NCBI GenBank assembly: GCA_015499995.1
Contig: JADNRV010000060.1
Span: forward strand, 1 to 64,000
Source: Flammula alnicola
Taxonomy: Eukaryota; Basidiomycota; Agaricomycetes; Agaricales; Strophariaceae
Direction of reading: 5' to 3'
DNA: 64,000 nt
Below the pieces are notes generated by a model that saw only the letters and a program-made list of their open reading frames with translations, searched no databases and was not told the origin of the DNA. Numbering within the stretch: position 1 is the first letter of the stretch; every line of letters starts with the position of its first letter. A program made the position numbers and the translations under genes. This document shows, one piece after another, positions 23,361 to 34,866 of this stretch.

Positions 23361-24150
23361 GCTACGCGTCATCTCCGTCACACCAAAATATCCATTTACA
23401 TCTCAACGTTAACTCTCCAAAGGCACTCTCATAACCGACATCGATTTCGACTGCTTTTCGGCCTTCAACTGCAAAGTTGTAAGGGCCATGGTCCTTCTAA
23501 GAGTCTCGAAAAATCTATAAAATCATTGTAGAGGAGGTTAGCACACGCAGATGGTAAGATGCAGATCCCAAGTCTGAGCGCAGAGGATCCGGGAAAATAG
23601 ATGGCTTACCTTTGGAGAATGCAAATTTGACACGGGCCGTGATGAAACTGGCGAAGGTGTTCAAGAAAATGGAAGGTAGGAGGGGTGTCAGAGGCAAGTC
23701 GGACGAGCTGAGAAAGAACGTTGAACGAAAGCGTTCTTTGTTTGTTCAGGCTGCATCACTCACCCCTACATCGCTTCGTAAGCTCTATCGCACCCCAGCA
23801 TCGACCATTCTCAACTGGAGGTCGGGTTCTGGTAAGTAGGTTGAGTTGTGTCCAGCTGTAGCGAATCTGGCGACGTCGAGCAGATAGACAGCCCAAGGGG
23901 GAATTGATAGCTACGATAAGGACCTCTGTATCGACGATTGAGACCCCTCCAGAGGCCGGTTTCTCATTGAGAAATGTATCAGTGGTAGATTTAAATCTTT
24001 GGTCCTTCGCAAGGATAGCTGGTTGAGGAAGGAGACTAAGTACAGGGAGATTAGAGTCAGACGATTCGAGGAAGACGTGGACAGTGGCAACCAACTTGAC
24101 TCCGACTGCATTCGTTACTACTTACACATTTTCAGGTAGACCGATGTGCC
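23361..24150 (-). pseudogene. Block D, unit C: spliced coding remains downstream of the CHAT gene
   Basis: Homologous to 10,171-10,790 and about 170 bp longer because it keeps a segment (about 23,900-24,060) deleted from B. The last exon, from about 23,506 down, reads DHGPYNFAVEG, AVEIDVGYESAFGEL and KWIFWCDGDDA before a stop, and looks like a genuine C-terminus. The preceding exon, with TFHFLEHLRQFHHGPCQI, has lost one T relative to B. No complete protein results. Family unknown. Confidence 0.45.
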
Positions 24151-24258
24151 TCACGCTGCCAATAAGAACATGAGATATGAATTCGGGGTAGGACTGTACA
24201 AGCGAGTAGTGAGAATAGGAGACTGTAACTTACGAGGATGACGAAACAAAGAAAGATA

Positions 24259-27200
24259 TCAGTAACCGAAGTGTACATATGGAACCCATGTCATGAATGC
24301 AGTGTTACCCTTTCCAAGGGTCTCTCGAACCTTCTTCGTAGCGTAATCCAAGGCATAGGCTGCCCGAGCACTGTCCAATCCCTCCGACCCGTTCTCCCTA
24401 AGCAAATTTTGATAGAACTCTGTTGCGAACTTTGGCCCATGCATATCGGAAATGCTCCACATCGTGCCAACCACACCACGATAACCAGCAGCAAGCATAC
24501 CAGCAGCGAGATGCACAACTTCCTCCGACAATTTGAGGTCTCCTTTGCTTGTCTGGCATGCTGAGAGGAAAGCCAAGTCTGGGTTCGGGATTTGCTGCTT
24601 CATGATCTCGAGCAGCTCCAAGCGGCCATCGTGGAGACAGAGGCCGCTCTCGAGAGGCTGGTGGACATCTTGCACTCCATGGCAAGCAAAGTGAACCCAA
24701 CTACGGGACTTGATCTCCGCCGTCACCTTCTCTCTAGTCGCCTTAGAGTCCTCCAACAGCAGGGCGTCGATGGCGGTTCCTGTCATCAACGCTTCGAGGG
24801 CATGCGTCTCTGTTCGGGTCGAGGGTATTGAGCGAAGACCCGGTGTGTTCGGTTGGCTGATAAGGACGAGGCTGGTACATCTGGAAGAGGTGGATGATGC
24901 AATGAATTTATCGTTAAGGGAGCGGACAGTTGGTGTATATGACGAAACCACGAAATCGGAAACGCATGATCCTGGCTGGTATTCTGACCCATATATCCCA
25001 GCTGCGTGGAGTGGAAGAAATGCGAGTGGGCCAGTCGGGCACCACCATATACGGCGGCGATCTGAAGGATCGGAATGGTACTGAGAGTGCGAAAGATCAG
25101 TACAAATAAGTTGATAATCAACAACACCTTACAGAGTATCCTAGTGCTTCGAGAATTGGTTGGACGACGTTGCACCAAAGTTCTTGTAGAACAAATGACA
25201 TGGACGGCGGATCACGGAAATAACGCCGAACAGCGCGATCTCCATCCTCCACATCCCGTTGGTTGAGTAGGTCGCATTGAAGGGTCTTCTGCAGTCGCTC
25301 TGCTTGCACGAGACTGAAGTTCACTAGAGGGATATGCAGAGGCTCCTCGATCCCAGCTATAACAGCCAAGGCATCACATCGGGTTTCGTGAACGTTGAAG
25401 AGGATGACTGGACCATCGGAGGGTAATGAGGAGAGGAGGTTGGTGGCCTGAGGTGGCTGAAGAAAGTCGTGGAAATCCGGAAGGTCTCGAATCTCTTTGA
25501 GAAGTTGCCTATACTCTGTAGCATGGAGGGTATGTTTTCGAGTGTCATCCTGAAGGCGAATCTCTTCTGCAAGTGTAGCATGTGAAGAAGGAATGGACGA
25601 GGCTGGACGAGTTCCATAGGACTCTAAGGCACTCGCGACCTTTATAAAGCGATCGGCCAAGGACGGACTTCTTATACGGAGATTGTCAATTGGTGTACGG
25701 AGTTGGTTGAGCTGATTCCACACCAAGCAGCGGCCTTGCTCAAGCCATTCGAGTGCGAGATCAGCTTTATCGCAATGGAGAGCGGTAGCTACAGCAGATC
25801 CCACAAGATGAGAATGGCCATGAAGGTTAGCATGACGGCGATGGATTGTTTGTTCCAACCCAGCAACCTCTGAGAGCAGGCTAATGGCAAGAGCAAAGTC
25901 GGTCAAACAGTGAGAGTGATCATGGACTGAGGATAGCATGGCTGCATGCTTGGCAGATTGCAGACGAGTGGATGGGGTACCATTCGCTTCAGCACCCCGA
26001 CGATACGAAGCAATGCTGTTCTGGACATCAGGGAAATAATGGGTGCACCGGGAGCGGAGGTGGTAAGAGTGGCCAAGATTCATGAAGAAAATCGGAAGTT
26101 CAGTGTGGCCGGAAGGAGTGGATTCAACAGCACTCTGGCGGTGGGATATGGCACGGTCAATATCCTGGAGATCGCCAGTGCGTTCAAAGCGACATGTGTA
26201 CGAATTTCCAAGGTTGTTGAACCGAGCCGGAAGGTCAGCATGGCCGGAAGGAGTGGACTCAACAGCACTGAGATGGTGGGATATGGCACGGTCAATATCC
26301 TGAAGGTTGCCAGTGCGTTCAAAGCGACGCATGTACGAATTTCCAAGGTTGCTGAAGCAAGTCGGAAGGTTGGGGTGGCCAGAAGGAATGGATTCGATAG
26401 CACTCTGTTGGTGGGATATGGCATGGTCAATATCCTGGAGGTCACCAGTGCATTCAAAGCGACATAAGTACGAAGTTCCAAGGTTGTTGAACCAACGCGG
26501 AAGGTCAGCGGGGCTGGAAGGAGTGGATTCGACAGCACTCTGGTGGTGGGATATGGCACGGTCAATATCCTGGAGGTCGCCAGTGCGTTCAAAGCGACGT
26601 GTGTACGAAGTTCCAAGGTTGCTGAAGTGAGTCGGAAGGTAAGTGTCGTCGGAAGGAGTAGATTTGACAGCACTCTGGTGGTGGGATATGGCATGGTCAA
26701 TATCCTGGAGGTCGCCAGTGTGTTCAAAGCGACATAAGTATGAAGTTCCAAGATTGTTGAACCAACCCGGAAGGTTGGGGTGACCGGAAGGAGTGGATTC
26801 GACAGCACTCTGGTGGAGGGATATGGCACGGTCAATATCCTGGAGTTTACCAGTGTGTTCGAAGCGAAATCTGTACGAAGTTCCAAGGTTGTTGAAGCAA
26901 GTCGGAAGTTCAGTGTGGCCAGAAGGGATGAATTCGAAAGCACTCTGGTGGTGGGATATGGCACGCTCAATATCCTGGAGGTCGCCAGTGCGTTCAAAGC
27001 GACGTGTGTACGAAGTTCCAAGGTTGCCGAACCGATGCGGAAGTTCGGTGTGGCCGGAAGGAGTGGATTTGACAGCACTCTGGTGGTGGGATATGGCACG
27101 GTCAATATCCTGGAGGTTGCCAGTGCGTTCAAAGCGACTCTTGTAAGAATTTCCAAGGTTGTTGAACCGACTCGAAAGGTCAGCGTGGCCAGAAGGAGTG

Positions 27201-28953
27201 GACTCGACAGCACGCTGGTGGTGGGATATGGCACGGTCAATATCCTGGAGGTTGCCAGTGCGTTCAAAGCGACACTTGTACGAATTTCCAAGGTCATGGA
27301 ACCGACCCGGAAGGTCAGCGTGGCCGGAAGGAGTGGATTCGACAGCATTCTGATGGTGGGATATGGCATGGTCAATATCCTGGAGGTCGCCAGTGCATTC
27401 AAAGCGACATAAGTATGAAGTTCCAAGGATGTTGAACCAACGCGGAAGGTTAGCATGGCCGGAAGGAGTGGATTCGACAGCACTCCGGTGGTAGAATATG
27501 GCATGGTCAATATACTGGAGGTCGCCAGTGCATTCAAAGCGACCTAAGTACGAACTTCCAAGGTTATTGAAGTAAGTCGGAAGGTTGGGGTGGCCGGAAG
27601 GAGTGGATTCGACAACACTCTGGTGGTGGGATATGGCACGATCATTATCCTGGAGGTCGCCGGTGCGTTTGAAGCGACTTAAGTACGAATTTCCAAGGTT
27701 GTTGGAAATGGCGGGAAGCATATCAAGGCCGGGCGGAACCGAGGAAACTGCGCTTTCATAATGGGAAATTACTTGAGTAATGTCGTCGATGTTTCCTGTC
27801 TCTTCGAAGCGGCGCTCGAATGCCTGGGCACTACTAATGGCACAGCGCCAGTCGGACATGGCACCCAGTGCTAGCAGGGCGTCTAGCCCTCTGGCGGCAT
27901 CCATAGCACCTGACCCAAAGGTCGAACTTGAAGCTACAAGTGGATCAATAAACAGATCTGAAAGCAGTCAACCTCACATACCCACTGTGGAAGTCATCTT
28001 GACTGACATGGGATTGTCCTCTTTCACTGACGCAAACACATGCTCTGCTGGAGTGTCTACAGACACGACCATTTTAAGCGCATGTAGGAAGGACAAACGA
28101 CTATCTTGGGCGCACCTTCCTCTGCACACGCCATGGCGTAAATTTCATCTGCAGTGAATGCAAGGAAAGCCTCATCACCCCCATCCTTCGACTGAACGAT
28201 CAACATCATACAATCGCCATCGTGGTGACTGGATTTTGGTGCATTAGCCGGAGCTTTATCGGTTTGGTTAAAAATGGTTTTCGAAAAATCACTCACAAGT
28301 CGATATTCTCAACAGCTTTCCATTTCGTAGGAGATATCTTCGTGAGGCGCAAGGTCTCGAAGTTACCATTCCGCATGATGGCCAGCGTTAGCTCATCATT
28401 GAAGGGATGAGGTGACGAACATTCAAGGAAAACATCTAAATCGCAGAGTGAGGGCAGGCGGAAACCCAAAACGAAACTAAGTCTTACCCTTCAATAAACC
28501 TTTTTGACGTGATTGTTCACTGGTACCGGTGAATGCAGCTGCTGAAATGGTGTTCGCAATGCCTTGCGGTTCCTCAGTAATTTCCGGTGGCGGTGGTTGG
28601 TGCGACGCAGTGTCTTCGGGGATCGACACATTGCTGTGGCGTGGTAGTTCGTACGGCAGATCGACCTCAGAGATCGAGACGGCTGAGCTTTTGAGTGGCG
28701 TTCCAGGTGTTGAACTGTGTTCAGATGTCGTGGCTGTGCCCTCTGTCCCTTGTACTACGCTTGGCATGGACTCAAGGTACGGAATGATTGGGTTCTGGGG
28801 TGGTCGTTGGTGTGGGGTGTATTGAATCGTGCTTTCCAAACGTCCTTCGTGCTGTGAGACGTTTTCGGTTGCGGGTTCGAGCGGTGGTTCTCCTGGACTG
28901 TGGGCGACGGAGGCTGCGATTTCAACTTCGTCAGTATGTTCGGAGGTGGCCAT
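24259..28953 (-). CDS. TPR-CHAT protein, copy C (intact)
   Basis: Six exons: 28488-28953, 28297-28435, 28116-28228, 27982-28056, 25133-27933 and 24259-25080. All five introns are GT-AG and 48-68 bp, and the sum is 4416 nt, exactly 1472 codons, or 1471 residues. Approximate layout: 1-155 disordered Ser/Thr/Pro/Glu-rich; 156-265 unrecognised conserved domain (includes LTLAIMRNGNFETLRLTKIS and EAFLAFTADEIYAMACAEE); 290-870 TPR-like repeats of 45 residues; 870-1190 helical linker containing SLADRFIKVASALESYG; 1199-1471 CHAT. The catalytic pair is His1332 (in HFACHG) and Cys1373 (in LSACQT). CHAT is a caspase-like cysteine protease fold. The repeats would bind a partner and the N-terminus may regulate. 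Substrate, activation and cellular role are unknown. No membrane segment or signal peptide is seen. It is the reference copy for judging A and B. Confidence 0.92.
26090..27720 (-). repeat. 135-bp coding tandem repeats in copy C
   Basis: Twelve or so 135-bp units, spaced at about 26,155, 26,290, 26,425, 26,560 and so on to 27,640, in frame across exon 5. Each is a 45-residue TPR-like unit. Confidence 0.9.
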
Positions 28954-29289
28954 TGCGGATATTGGAGAGACGGATAGATTGGCAGAGCGTGTTTGGAAGA
29001 CAAAAGTATTGTAAGCGGGAAACGGTGTTGAAGTTGTAAATCTGCACGTTTGCGTCCTAGTATATGAAAGCAACACCGCCTGCCTCATGTTCGCTGTGCG
29101 CTTTCATTGCGACATGCACGGGAAGAAACGAGGGTAAGAAATGTTACGTGCCGCATGGACGTTATGACATTCCATTGAATGGATGTAGCACAGATAAGAG
29201 AACAAGATTCAATCGGATACGGATAAGTGACATGACTGAAATCAATAACTTAGTAAATACCATAACGTCAGTTGAGATCAAGCACTCAC

Positions 29290-30070
29290 TGCCTCCCAGA
29301 CAATCACCAGATCCATGATCTCCGGAGCCTATCCTCAGGCGCTAATCATCATCGGAGACCATGATCGCATCTCCATCCTTATCTGTCCCGGACCACGCCA
29401 ACGCCAAGATGGTTTCAGGGCCGAGAAGAGGTGCCGAGTCCTCTACCCTCTTTCCACGTTCCCCCTTCGTCCTCGTGTTCGTCGTCCTCCGTGGTCAAAA
29501 ATACCTGGAGAAGTGTGGAAGAAGCGTGTTACTGGGAACAATACTTTGGGGTGGTAGAAAGAGCGTTTGGTCTTGACGACGATTGACATCTGATGTCCGC
29601 ATCAGCGTTATCTTCGTAGAAGGGTTCGTTGTTGACGCATTCATATCCTAGGTTCGATGCAGTAAGTAGGTGCGATGCTCGAAACGGGGTAAGCAAAACG
29701 CACCTCGCCAATCGGAAACCATCGTTACTCCAGAGCACGGTGTGCGGTACATCCTCGATATTCGAGGAACCGTCGCGGTATTGTTCTTGTCGCCTTATTC
29801 TTCATATGCGAGAAGGAAAGTTCGCCTCGACAACGAGAATGGGCCCATGGAACTGTAAAATTCTTCTGTCGTTGATAATGCACTGTAAGTGGACCACATG
29901 GGTGTGGATCTGTAGGACGGAGACATACCATAGGATTTGATGACGACGCGTCTTAGGCCCTTGGAAGAATAAATTTACTTTGGGAGACGGCGAGATAGAC
30001 GAACATGAGGTACATACCCCGGCTTCAGTGACGACAAAGTTTCGAAACCACTTGACTGAGTCCACGCAGC
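29290..30070 (-). pseudogene. Block U, copy C: decayed spliced coding remains
   Basis: Homologous to the blocks at 4,946-5,640 and 15,900-16,560. Pieces include SVKWFRNFVVTEAG before a GTATGT donor near 30,015, ILQFHGPILVVEANFPSR, ATVPRISRMYRTPCSG, SFYHPKVLFPVTRFFHTSP and LGPETILALAWSGTDKDG. Conserved intron borders occur at about 29,645-29,703 and 29,895-29,940. In-frame stops lie between the pieces, for example TAA after FLLAYEE. Unknown family; probably decayed, possibly transcribed with the CHAT promoter region. Confidence 0.4.
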
Positions 30071-30295
30071 ATCAGGTAGGTCTGATGAATGGGATGTTAG
30101 TGTACCAGAGAAAGAAAGGTAGAAAGCGTCTATATCTCACTCTTCTCTGTGACATGAATGGACAATAGAAGAGGTCGCGGGGGTGGCGCATGTGTAGCTC
30201 TAGCCGGAGACGAGGACAACACTGCTGGGCCATGGGTTGCGTATGTTGATGCTGGAATTACCGCTACAACGTCGAAGTCTGAGTTTCTCGCGTAG

Positions 30296-30985
30296 GGTAG
30301 TCCGGCTGACGGCGGCCGGGAAACTTTTTTGTTTTTGGAACGCTCCAGAACAGGGGTCACAGAACATTTTGTACTCACAGCAACTTGAATGATACATAAG
30401 TACCAGTGCTGCACCGCAGACTTCGAGTTTAAAAACTAAGTATCAGCCCCCTTCGAACTTCGTTGAACGTCGCGCTGACCTGCCGTGGGCTGACCGACGG
30501 TGTAGTGGATCAGTTTTGTGGGAAACAGACCTTATGTAGTAAATGGCATGTTTACTACATAAGACAATGTGCTAACCATGCTCCTCTTCGTCGACCGCAA
30601 CAGGTCAGAATTGTCGATACGTCGCTCATTCCATTTTTATGATAATAAAATTGAACACTGACCCTTTCAGGCTCTTTTGACAAATGTCCCATCCACCTTG
30701 CCGAGAGGGTCAAGTTGCTTCACAGATATGTAAATCGCATTCGAACGTTCACATACTTACTTGACACTTACAGTACTTACTCAGCTTTTCACGCGCGCCA
30801 AGGAATCGCGACTGCGCTGTTTGTCACCACCTTGCAAGTTGGCACAAATACATTTGCAGAAAAGTAACCCGGGCCAACAATGGTGAACAGTGCCACTTTC
30901 GACAAAGGATAAAGGTGCCATGCCACGCGATTACATCTGATTTTCAACCACCATAACCAAAGTCACAAGCAGGACGGAAGTCAGA
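30296..30985. other. Intergenic, upstream of the first F-box gene
   Basis: No coding sequence is supported. It contains an imperfect inverted repeat of TTATGTAGTAAA near 30,531 with TTTACTACATAA near 30,550, and presumably the promoter of the gene at 30,986. Confidence 0.5.
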
Positions 30986-32654
30986 ATGCATCCCGCTCTC
31001 CTTCACCAAGAAATCTTTGTTGAAATTCTAGGTCATCTATGGACTGAAGATGACTTGAAATTTCCCGTCGAAAGTCTAAGAAAGGCAGAACATTACAGGA
31101 AAGCCCTTCACGCCACGCTACTGAACGTTGCCCTTACCTGCCGCGCCTTTAACAAAGCGGCATTGGACCAATTGTGGAGGAACATAGACAAGATGTCGCA
31201 TTTGCTGAGATTGTTGTCCGCCTTCAAATTGGTTTGCAAGGATAACCAATATAAATATGTCCGTCGTTTCGACCTTTATTTTTCCGCTCAGAACCACTGA
31301 AAATGTATATCTCTAGACTCTTGACGGTCCTATTCCGGATTCTGAATGGACCTTGCTCGATAAATACGCGAGGCGCGTCCGCACCCTCGTCTACTGTTCG
31401 GAGCCCGATGTAGAACAATCGGCCTTTTTTCGGGTTGTACAGAGGACGAACAAGCCATTCTTTCCCCTACTCCGCAACCTTTGTACAATAGGCTATGGTT
31501 CGGAAGTCAAGCTTCTAGTTTCTTCTTCCCTTCTTCGTGTTCACGCTATTCCAGGGCCACTCTGCGGTCAGCAAAACCATCCATTTATGTGGTCACTCTT
31601 CGAGTCCCTTGTGGAAAAAGCCCCTGACATGCAGTACCTCTACATTGGATATAGGGTTCCCGAAAGGCCCCTGGATTGTATTGCTAGATTGAAGAACCTC
31701 CGCCATCTAGGAATGTCTCAAGTCTCAAAGGGCTTGCGCAAAACTAGACTCGACTCGACTTTCTTTGCGAAATTGGCCAACATGGAACATCTTTCTTCGC
31801 TGAATTTCGATGGTCTGATGTCCTCTAGGAACGAGCTTCGCCGACCTGCCTTTGGCGATTTTTGTTCGCTGACAATGATCACCATCACATCCACTGTGCA
31901 ACAAGTTGTCCCTCTCCTACAGTCAGGGACCTTCTACGCCCTGGAATCTTTCATTTTGACTTTCACTCTGGACGATAAATCACCTCAACGAGTAAAAGCG
32001 GATTTCGAAGAAGCCAGCTGGCATACATTCTTCCACACTTTGCATCAGAATACAGGCCAAAGGTTTAAGGAGCTCACATTGGGATATAGTATGCCAGATA
32101 TGAATGATTTGCTGGATCAGGATACTTATGACGGGAGGTATAGTCACATCCATCCCCTTACTGCAGCCATATCTGCGCCAATTTATCCTGATCTCCTCGA
32201 GCTCAACCTCACTAAAGTTAACATAACCTACGCCGCCTTCTGGTCGCTTTCTTCTGCTCACATGCGAGGCTTCATCAAAGCGTGGCTAGACATTGAAGAA
32301 CTGCGTATCTTCACGCCCAACGTTGGGACCATCGATTTCTGCGCCCTCATAGACGTCGCAGAAAATCTGCCCCGTCTACGATCACTGCTCCTTTCATTCC
32401 AGGTGGAGAACTTGCCAGACCTCGATACCATACCCTCCCTCTCGCACTGCCTCGTTTCCCTTGATGTGTGGATCTCTCTTATTTCCGGCCCAGCACCTAT
32501 GAGCTTTGCCCGCTCCCTTCTGAAGCTTTTTCCAACTCTTCGCGATCTTCAGTATTCTGGCCACGGTCCGTGTGCCGCGTTCTGGAGACGCGCTGGGGCG
32601 CTTATTCCTTTCGTACAGGAAATGGCTCGTCGTAATCAAAATCAAAATACCTAG
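30986..32654 (+). CDS. F-box/LRR-type protein, paralogue 1
   Basis: Two exons, 30986-31258 and 31317-32654, joined by a 58-bp intron with an unusual GTCCGT donor, giving 536 residues. The N-terminus (MHPALLHQEIFVEILGHL) matches the short F-box-like helix typical of Agaricomycete F-box proteins. The rest has leucine-rich, irregular repeats (for example LKNLRHLGMS, LLELNLTKVN) of the kind that bind substrates in SCF ubiquitin ligases. It is similar throughout to the next gene: both share LDGPI.D.xW.LLDKYARR, DSTFF.KLA, and LNLTK. The substrate is unknown. Confidence 0.8.
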
Positions 32655-33055
32655 GTGATCTCGACTTGACTAAGTATACTCTATTGCCTTGTGTTTTACC
32701 CGAATTATCGAGATTTCCTACCCTGCAAGTAAGTCTGTTGATCTTCCAGCCTCTAGGCCACAGGTAAATTGACTAATCTCCGTCGGATTTTTCTGATGGG
32801 TAACTTGAAGTAACTGCAACATAGAACGTTACTGCTCCTTCCATTCACGTTGTCAAAAGATGCCTTGTACCGTCAGATCAGTTCAATGTATTATTATGTC
32901 TTTATCACATTTACACCACCTGACGAGCCCAGAGGAAGCCTTACGTAAAGGGGAAAATCGATCCTTCAACTTTCCATCATCGATAGCCTTCCTTTACTCT
33001 CTTTAAAGTTGACGTTGAACGTTGAGCACCAGACTACTACCATTTTTCTTCAACA
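32655..33055. other. Intergenic between tandem F-box paralogues
   Basis: About 400 bp with no gene. It must hold the 3' end of the first F-box gene and the promoter of the second. No distinct motif was found. Confidence 0.5.
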
Positions 33056-34680
33056 ATGCATCCTGTACTTCTGAACGAGGATGTTTTCGTTGAAATCCTT
33101 GGCCACCTATCGTCTACAAATTATCTCGAATTTCCTCCGCGAAATGGAAATTCTGAACTTGAGAGACCTCGTTTATCTGCCTTGAATAACCTTGCAGTGA
33201 CCTGCCACGCCTTCACCGAATTGGCGTTGGACGAGCGCTGGCGAAGAATCGATTACCTTACCAACTTGTTGCGACTTCTCCCTTCCTTCAAGTGTTTCAG
33301 CAATGGCACATATGTATGTCAGGCGTTTCCCTTGATCAATTTCTTGCTTGTTGGTTGATATTTTTTAAATTCTAGTACTTGGATGGTCCGATATTGGACG
33401 CACACTGGGACTTGTTGGATAAATATGCAAGGCGTATCCAATATGTCCTCTACGTTCCCCAGGACGCCGATATCGATCCATCTGTATTCTTCACGCTCGC
33501 ACTCAGGGGGAAAAAGCCGCTCTTTCCCTCCCTTCGCCAGTTCTTTACAATGATGTACACCGAAGAACTTCTTCTTTTTGCATCCCCGTCCCTCCTTCGT
33601 GTTCACATGATGCCACTCAATAACGACGATCCCTTTTATCCCGCGAGTTGGTCTTTTATCGACAGGTTGGCGGAGGTCTCTCCTAACTTACGCCACCTCT
33701 ATGCTCAAGTACCAATAACTGGGAATGCCTTATACTCAATTTTGAAAATGAAGAACTTGAGGCACTTGGGATTCTGTCAAGCAGGAAGGACAGAGACGCC
33801 TCTTGATTCCACATTCTTCTCCAAACTTGCCTATTTACAGCATCTTTCCTCCGTGCAACTCTTGGGTCTCGTCGATTCCCCCAGAACCAGAAATTCACAA
33901 ATCCAGCGTACACTAGTCGACTTTCCAAGCCTCACCGAGCTCGACATATCGGGCACTTTACCGAGAGTCGTTCCCCTCTTACGGATCGGAAAATTCAGGA
34001 CGCTGGAGTCGTTCAAGCTGGTTTTTACCTCGTCACCAAGAGACGAACTTCCGAGCGCAGACTCTGAACAAGCTCATTGGCGCATCTTCTTCCGCATCCT
34101 GCGCCGAAATGCGGGCAGCAGCTTGAAAGAACTCGACTTAGCCTACGAAGGAGTCATATCTGTTTCCGGGGAATTAGTTGCACCCGATTATCCAGGAGCA
34201 TTGGCATCTACATTCCAGGACCTTCTGGCGCTCAACCTCACCAAAGCCAACTTCGGCTATTGCCTCTTCCACTCACTCTCAACTTCCGACATCCAAACGT
34301 TCGCCGACGCCTGGCCCGACCTTGAGGATTTACATGTTAACAGCCGTACCGCCAGCGAAACAAATTTCACAGCCTTGATGGAAATCGCAGAACGGATGCC
34401 ACATCTCCGGAGGCTCGGCATCTCACTACACATCAGCGGACAGTTTCCCGACGTCGGAGACCTCCCTCTCCGCTCCCACCCTCTTCGTTTCCTGAACGTG
34501 GGCGCCAGTTTTCTTGAGAGCCTCAACGTTGAAGCATTCTTGCTCTGCCTGCTCAAACTCTTCCCCAACCTCAAGCATGTTGAATATGGCAGAGCAGGAC
34601 CTTCTGTTTCTACCTGGCGCACAGTCAATCGCAGAATTCGTGAAGGATCTTCGAAGAGGCACGAGACGTCTTGTAAATAA
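33056..34680 (+). CDS. F-box/LRR-type protein, paralogue 2
   Basis: Exons 33056-33313 and 33376-34680 with a 62-bp GTATGT...CTAG intron, giving 520 residues. Same architecture as the preceding gene: an N-terminal F-box-like segment (LLNEDVFVEILGHL), then leucine-rich segments ending LRFLNVGASFLESLNVEAFLL. The two lie head to tail 400 bp apart, so they arose by tandem duplication. Its last 450 bp are the apparent source of the F-box fragments at 6,800 and 16,755, about 15-25 kb away in the duplicated units. It is likely an SCF substrate adaptor; the target is unknown. Confidence 0.82.
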
Positions 34681-34866
34681 CTGCAGGAAGTTGTATACCT
34701 GAGGAGAAATAAACATTAAATAAACCCTCGTACGAGGTATTCGGACACATTCCTCATGAGTTCGAGATACCTAGTTGATTGAATATATTAATTTTCGTTC
34801 CCTTTCCGCCGCCTTAGATCTTAAAAAAACGAGAGCAACTTACCGTAATTATTCGAGTAGAAGACC

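Larger units (their letters stand above)
23356..30295. repeat. Segmental duplication unit C (shorter)
   Basis: Carries block D, the CHAT gene and block U in the same order and orientation as A and B, but no F-box fragment or hydrolase pseudogene. The left edge is AAGAC at 23,356. On the right, similarity to unit B fades near 30,261-30,295, around the common string CCGCTACAAC. Confidence 0.75.
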
